From: Deltaproteobacteria bacterium HGW-Deltaproteobacteria-8
Lineage (GTDB): Bacteria; Desulfobacterota; Desulfovibrionia; Desulfovibrionales; Desulfovibrionaceae
DNA: 64,000 nucleotides
Direction: 5' to 3'
Assembly: GCA_002840405.1 (NCBI GenBank)
Contig: PHAR01000009.1
Coordinates: forward strand, 1-64,000
The notes beneath the pieces were generated by a model. That model did no database searches, had not been told where the DNA came from, and saw only the letters and a list, made by a program, of their open reading frames with translations. The position numbers and the translations under genes were made by a program. Below are positions 24,626-32,891 of the stretch, piece by piece. Position 1 is the first letter of the stretch. Every line of letters starts with the position of its first letter.

Positions 24626-25576
24626 TCAGGCCAGGCGGGAACCGCCGAGGCGGAGCGCGGCCTTGAGCCCGGTGTGGGCCACGGCCCAGCCGCCGGTGAT
24701 CAGCACCGGAGCGAGCTGGACTGCGTGCAGCAGAAGGGCCGCAGCCAGGGACTCCTCGGGCTGCTGCCCGAAGGTCGTGAGCGCGGCCATGAGGGCAGCC
24801 TCGTAGATGCCGACGCTGCCCGGCGTCGCCGGGGCGGACATACCGGCCAGCCCGACCACTGACACGGCCAGGACCTGCGCAAAATTCAGGTCCATGCCGA
24901 ACACCCAGCCCAGCATCAGCCCATGCACGGCCACCCCGCCCAGCCAGAGGGGCACTGTCAGCAGGCCCAGGCCCAGGCTGAAGCCCAGGGACAGCCGCTC
25001 ACGCAGGGCGCTCGACACCCCCAGAAGATACCCGGCCAGGCGGGGCCAGGGCAAAAGCCCCAGCAGCCTCTCCACAAGCCCGCCCCAGAACTTCAGCGCC
25101 AGCACCGCGCCCCAGACACCGGCCACCAGGAGCGCCAGCGGGGCGGCCAGCACCGAGCTGCCCAGGAGCGTGCCGGACAGCAGGGCAAGCAGCAGCAGCA
25201 CATTGAGGTCGGCGAAGCGCTCCCAGAACACGACCTCGGTGACGCGGGCAAACCCGCCCGGCATGGCGCGGCAGAGAAGCGCCATCTTGGCCGCCTCGCC
25301 CAGCTTGGCAGGCAGCAGCATGTTCAGGAACTGGCCCAGGCTCTGGGCCAGGAAGACCGTGGCAAAGGGCGGCTCCCGGCGACACAGGGAATACAGCCGG
25401 AAAGCGCTGCCGAACCAGGTCACGCTGGCCTGGAACAGAAACACCAGGCCCACCTTCCACACCGAGATGCGCGCCAGGGATGCCAAGACGCGGGAGACGT
25501 CCAGAAATTTCAGGGCGTAGAAGACGCAGGCGGCAAGGATGGCCACCTGAACGAGGAACAGCAGAACGCGCTTCAC
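24626..25576 (-). CDS. Lysylphosphatidylglycerol synthase TM region/UPF0104 family membrane protein
   Basis: Polytopic, 316 aa; GLAGMSAPATPGSVGIYEAAL motif. Confidence 0.75.
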   Translation of the reverse strand: MKRVLLFLVQVAILAACVFYALKFLDVSRVLASLARISVWKVGLVFLFQASVTWFGSAFRLYSLCRREPPFATVFLAQSLGQFLNMLLPAKLGEAAKMALLCRAMPGGFARVTEVVFWERFADLNVLLLLALLSGTLLGSSVLAAPLALLVAGVWGAVLALKFWGGLVERLLGLLPWPRLAGYLLGVSSALRERLSLGFSLGLGLLTVPLWLGGVAVHGLMLGWVFGMDLNFAQVLAVSVVGLAGMSAPATPGSVGIYEAALMAALTTFGQQPEESLAAALLLHAVQLAPVLITGGWAVAHTGLKAALRLGGSRLA

Positions 25577-27549
25577 TGCCCGCCCGGCCCGCAGGCTTTC
25601 GCGCAGACTTCCGGCCGGGCGTCCTCCCGCCGGTCCTCCTCGGGCTGGGCGTACTCCGGCACCAGACGCATGAGCAACGCGCGGATGGCTGCCCCATCCT
25701 GGGCCTGGGCCGCAGCTTCAAGCTCGGCGAGGCTCTCCTCCAGCACGCAGGCCACATCCGCCGGATCGTCGCCCAGGGTGCCGCCCAGGACCATGATCTT
25801 CTCGTGTTCCGTGCGCACCACGCCCTCGCCCTCGGTGATGAGCTCCTCGAAAATCTTTTCGCCAGGCCTAAGCCCCGTGAACACGATGTCCACGTCCACG
25901 CCCGGCTCCTTGCCCGAGAGCCGGATCAGGTCGCGGGCCATGTCCACGATGCGCACAGGCTCGCCCATGTCCAAGACGAAGATCTCGCCGCCCCGGCCCT
26001 GGCCCAGGCTCAAGGCCTCGGCCTGCCCCGATGCTCCTGCCTGCCCCAATGCTCCTGCCTGAAGGATGAGCTGGCAGGCCTCGGAGATGCTCATGAAGTA
26101 GCGGGTCATGTCCTTGTGGGTCACGGTGACCGGCCCGCCGCGCTCGATCTGCCGCCGGAACAGCGGCACCACCGAGCCGGAAGAACCCACCACGTTGCCG
26201 AAGCGCACGGCCATGAACCGCGTGCCCCCGCCCGCGAAACAGGCCATGAGGCGCTCGGTGACGCGCTTGCTCGCGCCCATGACGCTGGTGGGCCGCACGG
26301 CCTTGTCCGTGGACACGAGCACGAAGCGCTCCACCCCGGCCGCCACCGCCGCCCGCATCACCGCGCGGGAGCCCAAAATGTTGTTGGTCACGGCCGACCA
26401 GGGGTTCTCCTCCAGCATGGGCACGTGCTTGTAGGCCGCGGCGTGCAGCACCAGGGCGGGCCGGTGCGCGGCCATGACCCGGCGCATGAGCTCCAGGTCG
26501 GCCACGCTGCCGAGCACGCAGGAATAGTCCGTGAACGAAAGCTCCGAGGACAGCTCCCCGGCGATGGCGTACAGATTGTACTCCGAGAGGTCCACCAGCA
26601 CCAGGCGCGCGGGCTTGAAGCGCACCACCTGGCGGCAAAGCTCCGCGCCGATGGATCCGCCGCAGCCCGTGACCAGCACCACCCGGCCCTTGATGGTGGC
26701 GGCAATGCCCGCCTCGTCCAGGGCCGCCTCGCTGCGGCCGAGCAGGTCCAGATAGTCCACGGGACGCAGGGTCAAGGCCACCTTGCCGTCGAGCAGCTCG
26801 CTGGTGGCGGGCAGGATGCGCTGCGGCAGGCCGGAAGCCTTGCACAGCTCCACGATGCGCCGCATCTGGGCCGCGCTGGCGTGGCTCACCGCGATGCACA
26901 GCTCCTCCACCCCCTGGTCCTCGGCCACGCGGGCCAGGTCGTCCACGCCGCCCAGCACCTCCCGGCCATGCAGGGAGCGCCCGCGCTTGGCCGGGTCGTC
27001 GTCCAGGAAGCCCACCACCTGGTAGTTCAGCTGCGGGCTGGAGGAGATCTCGCGCACCAGGCGCTCGCCCAGGCTGCCCGCGCCGATGACCAGGATGCGC
27101 CGGGGCGGATGCTGCGGGTTCTTCCAGGCGCTGGTCCAGGCCGCCGTGCGGGCGTAGAGGGTGCGGATGGAGAGCCGCACGCCCGCCGTAAACATCAGGC
27201 AGAGCAGGCCGTCCAGGGCCAGCACGCTGCGCGAGAACCCGGTGAAGCCGAAACGGAAGGCCACCAGGGCCACGAACAGGGCCGAGGCCAGCACCACTGC
27301 CTCGGTGAGCTTCCAGAAGTCCACCAGGCTGGTGTAGCGCCACATGCCCCGGTACAGCCCCAGCGCCAGGAACACGCCGAGCTTGAGCGGCAGGTCGTAC
27401 TTGAGCAGGCCGACCAGCTGCATGCCAAAAGCGTTGGACAGGTTGAAGTCGAAGCGCAGCAGGTAGCTGATGGTCAGGGCCGCGGCAAAGCACAAACCGT
27501 CGGCCGCCAGCATCAGGTAGAAGTTCAGGTTGCGCGGGTTGAAGAGCAT
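25573..27549 (-). CDS. Polysaccharide biosynthesis nucleoside-diphosphate sugar epimerase/4,6-dehydratase (CapD/FlaA1/PglF type)
   Basis: N-terminal TMs; VTGCGGSIGAELCRQ, YKHVPMLEENPW, GGEIFVLDMGEPVRIVDMARDLI. Confidence 0.92.
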   Translation of the reverse strand: MLFNPRNLNFYLMLAADGLCFAAALTISYLLRFDFNLSNAFGMQLVGLLKYDLPLKLGVFLALGLYRGMWRYTSLVDFWKLTEAVVLASALFVALVAFRFGFTGFSRSVLALDGLLCLMFTAGVRLSIRTLYARTAAWTSAWKNPQHPPRRILVIGAGSLGERLVREISSSPQLNYQVVGFLDDDPAKRGRSLHGREVLGGVDDLARVAEDQGVEELCIAVSHASAAQMRRIVELCKASGLPQRILPATSELLDGKVALTLRPVDYLDLLGRSEAALDEAGIAATIKGRVVLVTGCGGSIGAELCRQVVRFKPARLVLVDLSEYNLYAIAGELSSELSFTDYSCVLGSVADLELMRRVMAAHRPALVLHAAAYKHVPMLEENPWSAVTNNILGSRAVMRAAVAAGVERFVLVSTDKAVRPTSVMGASKRVTERLMACFAGGGTRFMAVRFGNVVGSSGSVVPLFRRQIERGGPVTVTHKDMTRYFMSISEACQLILQAGALGQAGASGQAEALSLGQGRGGEIFVLDMGEPVRIVDMARDLIRLSGKEPGVDVDIVFTGLRPGEKIFEELITEGEGVVRTEHEKIMVLGGTLGDDPADVACVLEESLAELEAAAQAQDGAAIRALLMRLVPEYAQPEEDRREDARPEVCAKACGPGGQ

Positions 27550-28731
27550 CTAAGCCCGCCCCTTGTGCCGGAAGCTCTTGATGATCCCGGCCACGCGCAC
27601 CACGTCGTCCTGGGCCATGGCCGTGCCGGACGGCAGGCATAAGCCCCGCGCGAACTGCTCCTCGGCCACCGCGCCGCCATCTTTACCGGAGAACAGGCGG
27701 CAATCGGCGAACACCGGCTGCTGGTGCATGGGCTTCCACACGGGCCGGGACTCGATGTTCTCGTCCTCCAGGGCCTGGCGCACGGCCTCGGGCGTTGCGC
27801 CGAAACTTTGCGCGTCGATCTCGATCACCGTGAGCCAGCGGTTGGACTTGCCGTAAGCGGCCTCGGGCATGAAGGTGAGGCCCGGAAGTCCGGCCAGCGC
27901 CTGCTCGTACCAGCGGAAGATCTGCCGGCGCTTGGCCACGCGGGCCTCCAGCACGTCCAGCTGGCCCAGGCCGATGGCCGCCAGGATGTTGCTCAGGCGG
28001 TAGTTGTAGCCGATCTCCACATGCTCGTAGTGCGGGGCCGGTTCGCGCGCCTGCTGCGAGAGCTTGCGCGCATGCCTGATGAGCTCCCCGTCCTCCGAGG
28101 CCAGCATGCCGCCGCCGGAGGTGGTGATGATCTTGTTGCCATTGAAGGAAAAGATGCTGGCCTTGAGGCCGGGGAAGGCGCCGGCATGGGAGGCGTCATC
28201 CCCATGTCCATAGCGCGCGCCCATGGCCTCGGCCGCGTCGGCGATGACCGGCACGCCAAAGGGCGCGCAGATGTCGAGCAGACGCTGGTAGTCCGCGCAC
28301 TGGCCGTAGAGGTCCGTGGGGATCACGGCCTTGACCCGGCGGCCCTCCGAGGTGAGGGCCGTGAGCGCCTCGCGCAGCAGGTCCGGGTCCATGTTCCAGG
28401 TGGCGCGGTCGCTGTCGATGAAGACCACCTCCGCACCCAGGAAATGCGCCGGGCTCACCGAGGCGATGAAGGTCAGGCTGGAGGCCACCACAACGTCGCC
28501 GGGGCCGACACCGAGGCAGTGCAGGGCCAGGTGCATGGCCGCAGTGCCGCTGGAGAGCGCCAGGCAGTGCGGCAGGCCCGTGGCCTCTGCAAAGGCCGCC
28601 TCAAAGGCGTCCACCTGCGGGCCAAGGGGCGCGATGTAGTTGCTTAAGAAGGCCTCGGCCACGCGGCGCTCCTCATCCCCGCCCATGTGCGGGGGCGAAA
28701 GGAAGAGTCGAGGTGTCTTGGCGTGGGTCAT
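27550..28731 (-). CDS. DegT/DnrJ/EryC1/StrS aminotransferase (PglE-like)
   Basis: SSGTAAMHLALHCLGVGPGDVVVASSLTF, SFNGNKIITTSGGGML (PLP lysine). Confidence 0.9.
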   Translation of the reverse strand: MTHAKTPRLFLSPPHMGGDEERRVAEAFLSNYIAPLGPQVDAFEAAFAEATGLPHCLALSSGTAAMHLALHCLGVGPGDVVVASSLTFIASVSPAHFLGAEVVFIDSDRATWNMDPDLLREALTALTSEGRRVKAVIPTDLYGQCADYQRLLDICAPFGVPVIADAAEAMGARYGHGDDASHAGAFPGLKASIFSFNGNKIITTSGGGMLASEDGELIRHARKLSQQAREPAPHYEHVEIGYNYRLSNILAAIGLGQLDVLEARVAKRRQIFRWYEQALAGLPGLTFMPEAAYGKSNRWLTVIEIDAQSFGATPEAVRQALEDENIESRPVWKPMHQQPVFADCRLFSGKDGGAVAEEQFARGLCLPSGTAMAQDDVVRVAGIIKSFRHKGRA

Positions 28732-28760
28732 CTTATCAACTCCAATCCGCTCCGCACCGT

Positions 28761-29390
28761 TCAGGCCAACGGTTTCGCGGGCACGCCGCCCACGGTGGCC
28801 CGCTCAGGCACGTCGCGGATCACGGCGGTCCCAGCCCCAACCACGCTCCAGGCGCCGATGCTGATTCCAGGCACGGCGCAGGAGCCGATGCCCACCAGTG
28901 CGCCCTCGCCCACGCGGACGTTTCCGGCCAGATGCACGCCCGGCGCCACATGGCTGTGCGCCCCCAACACGCTGTGGTGGTCCACGCTGGCGCAGGTGTT
29001 CAGGATGGCGTTCTCGCCCACGCGGCCGCCGGTGTTGATCACCGTGCCCGCGCAAAGCACCGCGCCCTGGCTGACCACCACATCCGGGGCCAGCACGGCC
29101 GACGGGTGTATGGCCGTGGCGAAACGCTTGCCCGCGCCTGTCAGCTCGGCATAGAGCCGGGCGCGCACGGCGTTGTCGCCAATGCCCAGGATGATGCAGT
29201 CGTGCGGCATGGCCGGCAGGTCGGCCAGCTTGCCCAGCACATTCAGGCCCATGACGCGCGTGCCCGTGAGCGACGCATCGTCGTCCAGGAAGCCCACGAT
29301 CTCCATCTCCCGGCCCTTGGTCCACATCTGAAAGAGCACGTCCGCCACGACCTGACCGTGTCCGCTTGCGCCCATGACGATGATCTTCAT
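28761..29390 (-). CDS. NeuD/PglD-like sugar acetyltransferase
   Basis: Left-handed beta-helix repeats; VDHHSVLGAHSHVAPGVHLAGNVRVGEGALVGIG. Confidence 0.88.
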   Translation of the reverse strand: MKIIVMGASGHGQVVADVLFQMWTKGREMEIVGFLDDDASLTGTRVMGLNVLGKLADLPAMPHDCIILGIGDNAVRARLYAELTGAGKRFATAIHPSAVLAPDVVVSQGAVLCAGTVINTGGRVGENAILNTCASVDHHSVLGAHSHVAPGVHLAGNVRVGEGALVGIGSCAVPGISIGAWSVVGAGTAVIRDVPERATVGGVPAKPLA

Positions 29391-29508
29391 GCTGGCCCCT
29401 GGCGGCTGTCCGCCTTGTGTTGTTTCAAGCTCTCTACCGCCCCGCGGGCGTTTGCGTCAACGAACCAGCCAGGGGCTCCGCCCCTTGGGAACGAATAGCC
29501 TCCGGCGG

Positions 29509-29623
29509 CCAAAGGGCCTGAGGCCCTTTGGAATCCCCATTTGGCCGCGATTTCTGCGGCGGTCCCCGCCGCAGAAATCGCGGCGAGCAAATGAGGGGGT
29601 CCGGGGGGAATCATTCCCCCCGG
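29509..29623. repeat. Palindromic multi-hairpin dispersed repeat, copy A (core; flanking modules about 29471-29650)
   Basis: Hairpins CCAAAGGGCCT-G-AGGCCCTTTGG, 19-bp stem 29544-29562/29566-29584, 10-bp stem 29601-29610/29614-29623; about 92% identical by hand alignment to 52903-53017. Confidence 0.92.
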
Positions 29624-29661
29624 CTGGGGGTTTGGGGGCAAAGCCCCCAAGAAATGCTCGC

Positions 29662-30852
29662 CTACTCCACGTCCAGCACGCGGCGTACGGCGCTGATGAC
29701 GTCGGCCACGTCGGCGTCGGTGAGCCGGGCCGAGATGGGCAGGCTCACGGTCTGGCGACCCAGGCGCATGGCATGGGGGTAGTCCTCCGGCCGCCAGCCC
29801 AGGCGCTGCTGGTAATAGGGATGCTCCGGCAGGGACAGATAGTGCACGCCCACGCCGATGCCCTGCTTGGTCATGGCCGTGAGGAAGGCGTCGCGGGTGA
29901 TGCCGCTGTGCTCCTTGCCCACCATGACGGAATAGAGGTGCCGGGCGTGCAGGGTGTCCGGCTCCTGGGGCGCGGGCAGGCCGATGCGCTTGCCCTCGGG
30001 CAAATCGGCGAAGGCCCGGTCATAGGCGGCCCAGACCGCCTCGCGACGGACGTGGTAGGCGTCGACACGCGGCAACTGGTGGATGCCAAGGGACGCCTGC
30101 AGGTCCATCATGTTGTACTTGAACCCGGCCTCGACCACCAGGTAGTGCTTGTAGCCCTCGTCGCCGAAGCGGTTCCAGGCGTCGGCGCTCATGCCGTGCA
30201 GGCCCAGCACCTTGATGCGGGCCAGGTCCTCCGGACGTTTGGCGATGACCATGCCGCCCTCGCCGGTGATGATGTTCTTGGTGACGTAGAAGCTGAAGCA
30301 GCCGAAGTCGCCCAGGGTGCCTGCCTTTTGGCCGTGGTAGGTGGTCTCGATGGCGTGGGCGCAGTCCTCGATGATGGCGAGGTTGTGCCCGTCCGCGATG
30401 GCCATGAGCATGTCCATGTCGCAGGGACGGCCCGCGAAGTGCACGGGCAGGATGGCCCGGGTGTTGGGCGTGATCTTGTCGAGGACCTTGGCCGGGTCGA
30501 TGTTCATGGTCGCGGGGTCGACGTCGGCCAGCACCGGGATGGCCCCGGCGTGCAGGATGGCGTTCACCGTGGCGCAGAAGGTCAGCGGCGTGGTGATGAC
30601 CTCGTCGCCGGGCTTCAGGTTCAGGGCCACCAGGGCCAGGTGCAAGGCGGCGGTGCAGGAATGCAGGGCGGCGGCGCCCTCCACACCCTTGTAGGCCGCG
30701 AAGTCGCGCTCGAACTGGGCCGTGCGCGGGCCGGTGCCGATCCAGCGGCTCTTCAGGCAGGCCACGACCTCGTCGATCTCGGCCTGCTCCAGTGCGGGCG
30801 AGCCAAAGACGAGGAAATTTTCCTTGGTGCGGACAGGAGGCTTCTCAGACAT
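29662..30852 (-). CDS. DegT/DnrJ/EryC1/StrS aminotransferase (second)
   Basis: HSCTAALHLALVALNLKPGDEVITTPLTF; GCFSFYVTKNIITGEGGMV. Confidence 0.92.
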   Translation of the reverse strand: MSEKPPVRTKENFLVFGSPALEQAEIDEVVACLKSRWIGTGPRTAQFERDFAAYKGVEGAAALHSCTAALHLALVALNLKPGDEVITTPLTFCATVNAILHAGAIPVLADVDPATMNIDPAKVLDKITPNTRAILPVHFAGRPCDMDMLMAIADGHNLAIIEDCAHAIETTYHGQKAGTLGDFGCFSFYVTKNIITGEGGMVIAKRPEDLARIKVLGLHGMSADAWNRFGDEGYKHYLVVEAGFKYNMMDLQASLGIHQLPRVDAYHVRREAVWAAYDRAFADLPEGKRIGLPAPQEPDTLHARHLYSVMVGKEHSGITRDAFLTAMTKQGIGVGVHYLSLPEHPYYQQRLGWRPEDYPHAMRLGRQTVSLPISARLTDADVADVISAVRRVLDVE

Positions 30853-30927
30853 CAGGTGTTCCTTTTACTGGACAGACAAAGAGGACGTGTCGGCTGCCGA
30901 GAGCGGTACCAGAAGCGTCTGTGATGT

Positions 30928-31575
30928 TCAATCTCGGCCTTCCGGGCCTTTTGGGCTTTCCGGCCCGGGAGACTCCGGCCCAGGACGACCCGCCTCGGGC
31001 GGGGAGCCCAAAAACTCCGGCATCGTCGCCGCGCCGGCCGCGCTGACGCCCTCGCGCCGCAGCACCGCGCGCACCGTGCGCCACAGGATCGCCAGGTCCA
31101 GCCCAAGGCTGCGGTTGTCCACGTACCACACATCAAGCCGAAACTTCTCCTCCCAGGAGAGCGCGTTGCGCCCATTGACCTGGGCCCAGCCCGTAAGGCC
31201 GGGCGACACCTCGTGGCGGCGTGCCTGCTCCTTTGTGTAGCGCGGCAGGTACTGCATCAGAAGCGGCCTGGGGCCGACCAGGCTCATGTCGCCCGCGAGC
31301 ACGTTGAAAAGCTCCGGCAATTCGTCCAGCGAGGTGCTGCGCAAGAACCGCCCAAAGGGCGTCAGCCGCTCGGCGTCCGGGCCGTCGCCGGGGAGCATGG
31401 TGCGGAATTTCAGGATGAGGAAGGGCTTGCCGTGCAGGCCGGGCCGCTCTTGGCGGAAGAACACCCCCGGCCCGAGCCGCAGGCGCACAGCCAGGGCCAC
31501 GGCCAGCAGCACCGGGGAGAGCAGCGCCAGCCCCGGCAGCACCAGGGCCAGGTCCAGCAGGCGCTTGGCCGTCAC
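30928..31575 (-). CDS. Initiating sugar transferase (PglC/WcaJ-type bacterial sugar transferase)
   Basis: KRLLDLALVLPGLALLSP; FRTM, LRSTSLDELPELFNVLAGDMSLVGPRPLL. Confidence 0.92.
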   Translation of the reverse strand: MTAKRLLDLALVLPGLALLSPVLLAVALAVRLRLGPGVFFRQERPGLHGKPFLILKFRTMLPGDGPDAERLTPFGRFLRSTSLDELPELFNVLAGDMSLVGPRPLLMQYLPRYTKEQARRHEVSPGLTGWAQVNGRNALSWEEKFRLDVWYVDNRSLGLDLAILWRTVRAVLRREGVSAAGAATMPEFLGSPPEAGRPGPESPGPESPKGPEGRD

Positions 31576-32882
31576 CGGCCCGCCCCGGAGGCCTGGCCTG
31601 GGGAAGCGTTGCCTGCGGCGGCGTCTGGCTGGGCCTCCGCCGATGGGGAAGCGCCTGCGGGTTCGCCGCCTGCAAATTCTTCGGCCACGGGCGGAGCCTC
31701 GGCCAGTCCCAGGGCCACGAGCATGTCCCGCACCACGAGATCTGCGTCGAACTTCTCCTCGGCCAAGGCCCGGCCCGACGCGCCCATCTGGGCGATGAGC
31801 TCCGGTTCCTCGATGAACCGGGCCATGGCCCGCATGAGCGCGCCCGGTTCAAAGGGCGGAACGATAAATCCGGTGACGCCCTCCTCCACGGTCTGGCGGC
31901 AGCCGGCCACATCCGTGGTGACCACGGGCCGGCCCATGGCCATGGCCTCCAGCACGGAACGCGGGGTGCCCTCGCGGAAGCTCGGCAGCACGAACACGCT
32001 GGCGGCGGCAAGATGCGGGCGCACGTCGTCCACGGGGTCGAGGATCTCCACCACGCGGTCCTCGCGCCAGCAGCGCACCATGTCCTCGGGCACGGCGTCG
32101 GGCACGCAGTCCAGCGGCCCGAGCAGGCGGCAGATGGCCTGGGGGTGGCGCTGCTTGAGCAGGCGGCAGGCCTCGACGTACACGCCCACCCCCTTGGCCC
32201 AGAGCAGCCGGGCGATGCACAGAAAGATGGGCGCGCCGGTGTGGGCGTCGGCCAGCACGGGCAAGGCCGGGGCAAAATGGTCCAGGTCCACGCCAGACCC
32301 GGCCACCACGGCCACGCGCTGGCCCTGGCCGGTGATCCCCAGGCTGGCGAAAAGGTCGCGGTCATCCGGGTTCTGGAAGATGACCACCCGGTTGTTCTCC
32401 AGGGCCTTGCGGTACAGGCGCAGCACCAGCTCGGACAAGAGCCGCCGCCCGGTCCACCGCCGGGCGCCCTGCTCCGCCTCGAGTTCCAGGCCGCCGAAGG
32501 CGTAGCCCAGGCCCGTGATCAACGAGGCCATGACAGGCTTCTTCTCGGCCCCGCGCGCGGCCCAGCGCAAGGCCAGCGAGCCGTAGATCACCGGCTTGAT
32601 GGTGTAGGCCAGGACCAGGTCCGGCTGGAGCTCCAGGAACTCCCGGCGCAGGGCCAGCAGCGTGCGCAGGTCCTGGCGCGGGTCGGTCCCGCCGCGCCGC
32701 ATGGGGAAGCGGACAAGCTCCACGCCCATGGCGCGCAGGCGGATGGCCGTGTCGGGCGAGCCCGCCTCTTCCGGCGGGGCCAGGGCCATGACCTTGTGTC
32801 CGCGCGCCACCAGTGCGCGCAGGAGCGGCCCGCGAAAGTTCACGAGGGATGGGGCATAACCGGCGACGACAACGATGCGCAT
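31572..32882 (-). CDS. Glycosyltransferase, GT4 family (PglA-like)
   Basis: GT-B fold; PSFREGTPRSVLEAMAMGRPVVTTDVAGCRQTV. Confidence 0.88.
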   Translation of the reverse strand: MRIVVVAGYAPSLVNFRGPLLRALVARGHKVMALAPPEEAGSPDTAIRLRAMGVELVRFPMRRGGTDPRQDLRTLLALRREFLELQPDLVLAYTIKPVIYGSLALRWAARGAEKKPVMASLITGLGYAFGGLELEAEQGARRWTGRRLLSELVLRLYRKALENNRVVIFQNPDDRDLFASLGITGQGQRVAVVAGSGVDLDHFAPALPVLADAHTGAPIFLCIARLLWAKGVGVYVEACRLLKQRHPQAICRLLGPLDCVPDAVPEDMVRCWREDRVVEILDPVDDVRPHLAAASVFVLPSFREGTPRSVLEAMAMGRPVVTTDVAGCRQTVEEGVTGFIVPPFEPGALMRAMARFIEEPELIAQMGASGRALAEEKFDADLVVRDMLVALGLAEAPPVAEEFAGGEPAGASPSAEAQPDAAAGNASPGQASGAGR

Positions 32883-32891
32883 GGCAGCCTT

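Noticed and set aside
25480-27642. 720-aa + strand ORF opposite the CapD-like gene
   Set aside because: Antisense shadow, biased composition, no recognisable motifs.
29387-29650. ORF with MIPPGPPHLLAAISAAGTAAEIAAKWGFQRASGPLA, also found in copy B as MIPPEPPHLLAAISAAVSAAEIAAKWGVQRASGPLA
   Set aside because: Translation of the palindromic repeat; differences between copies change amino acids but preserve stems, so structure rather than coding is conserved.
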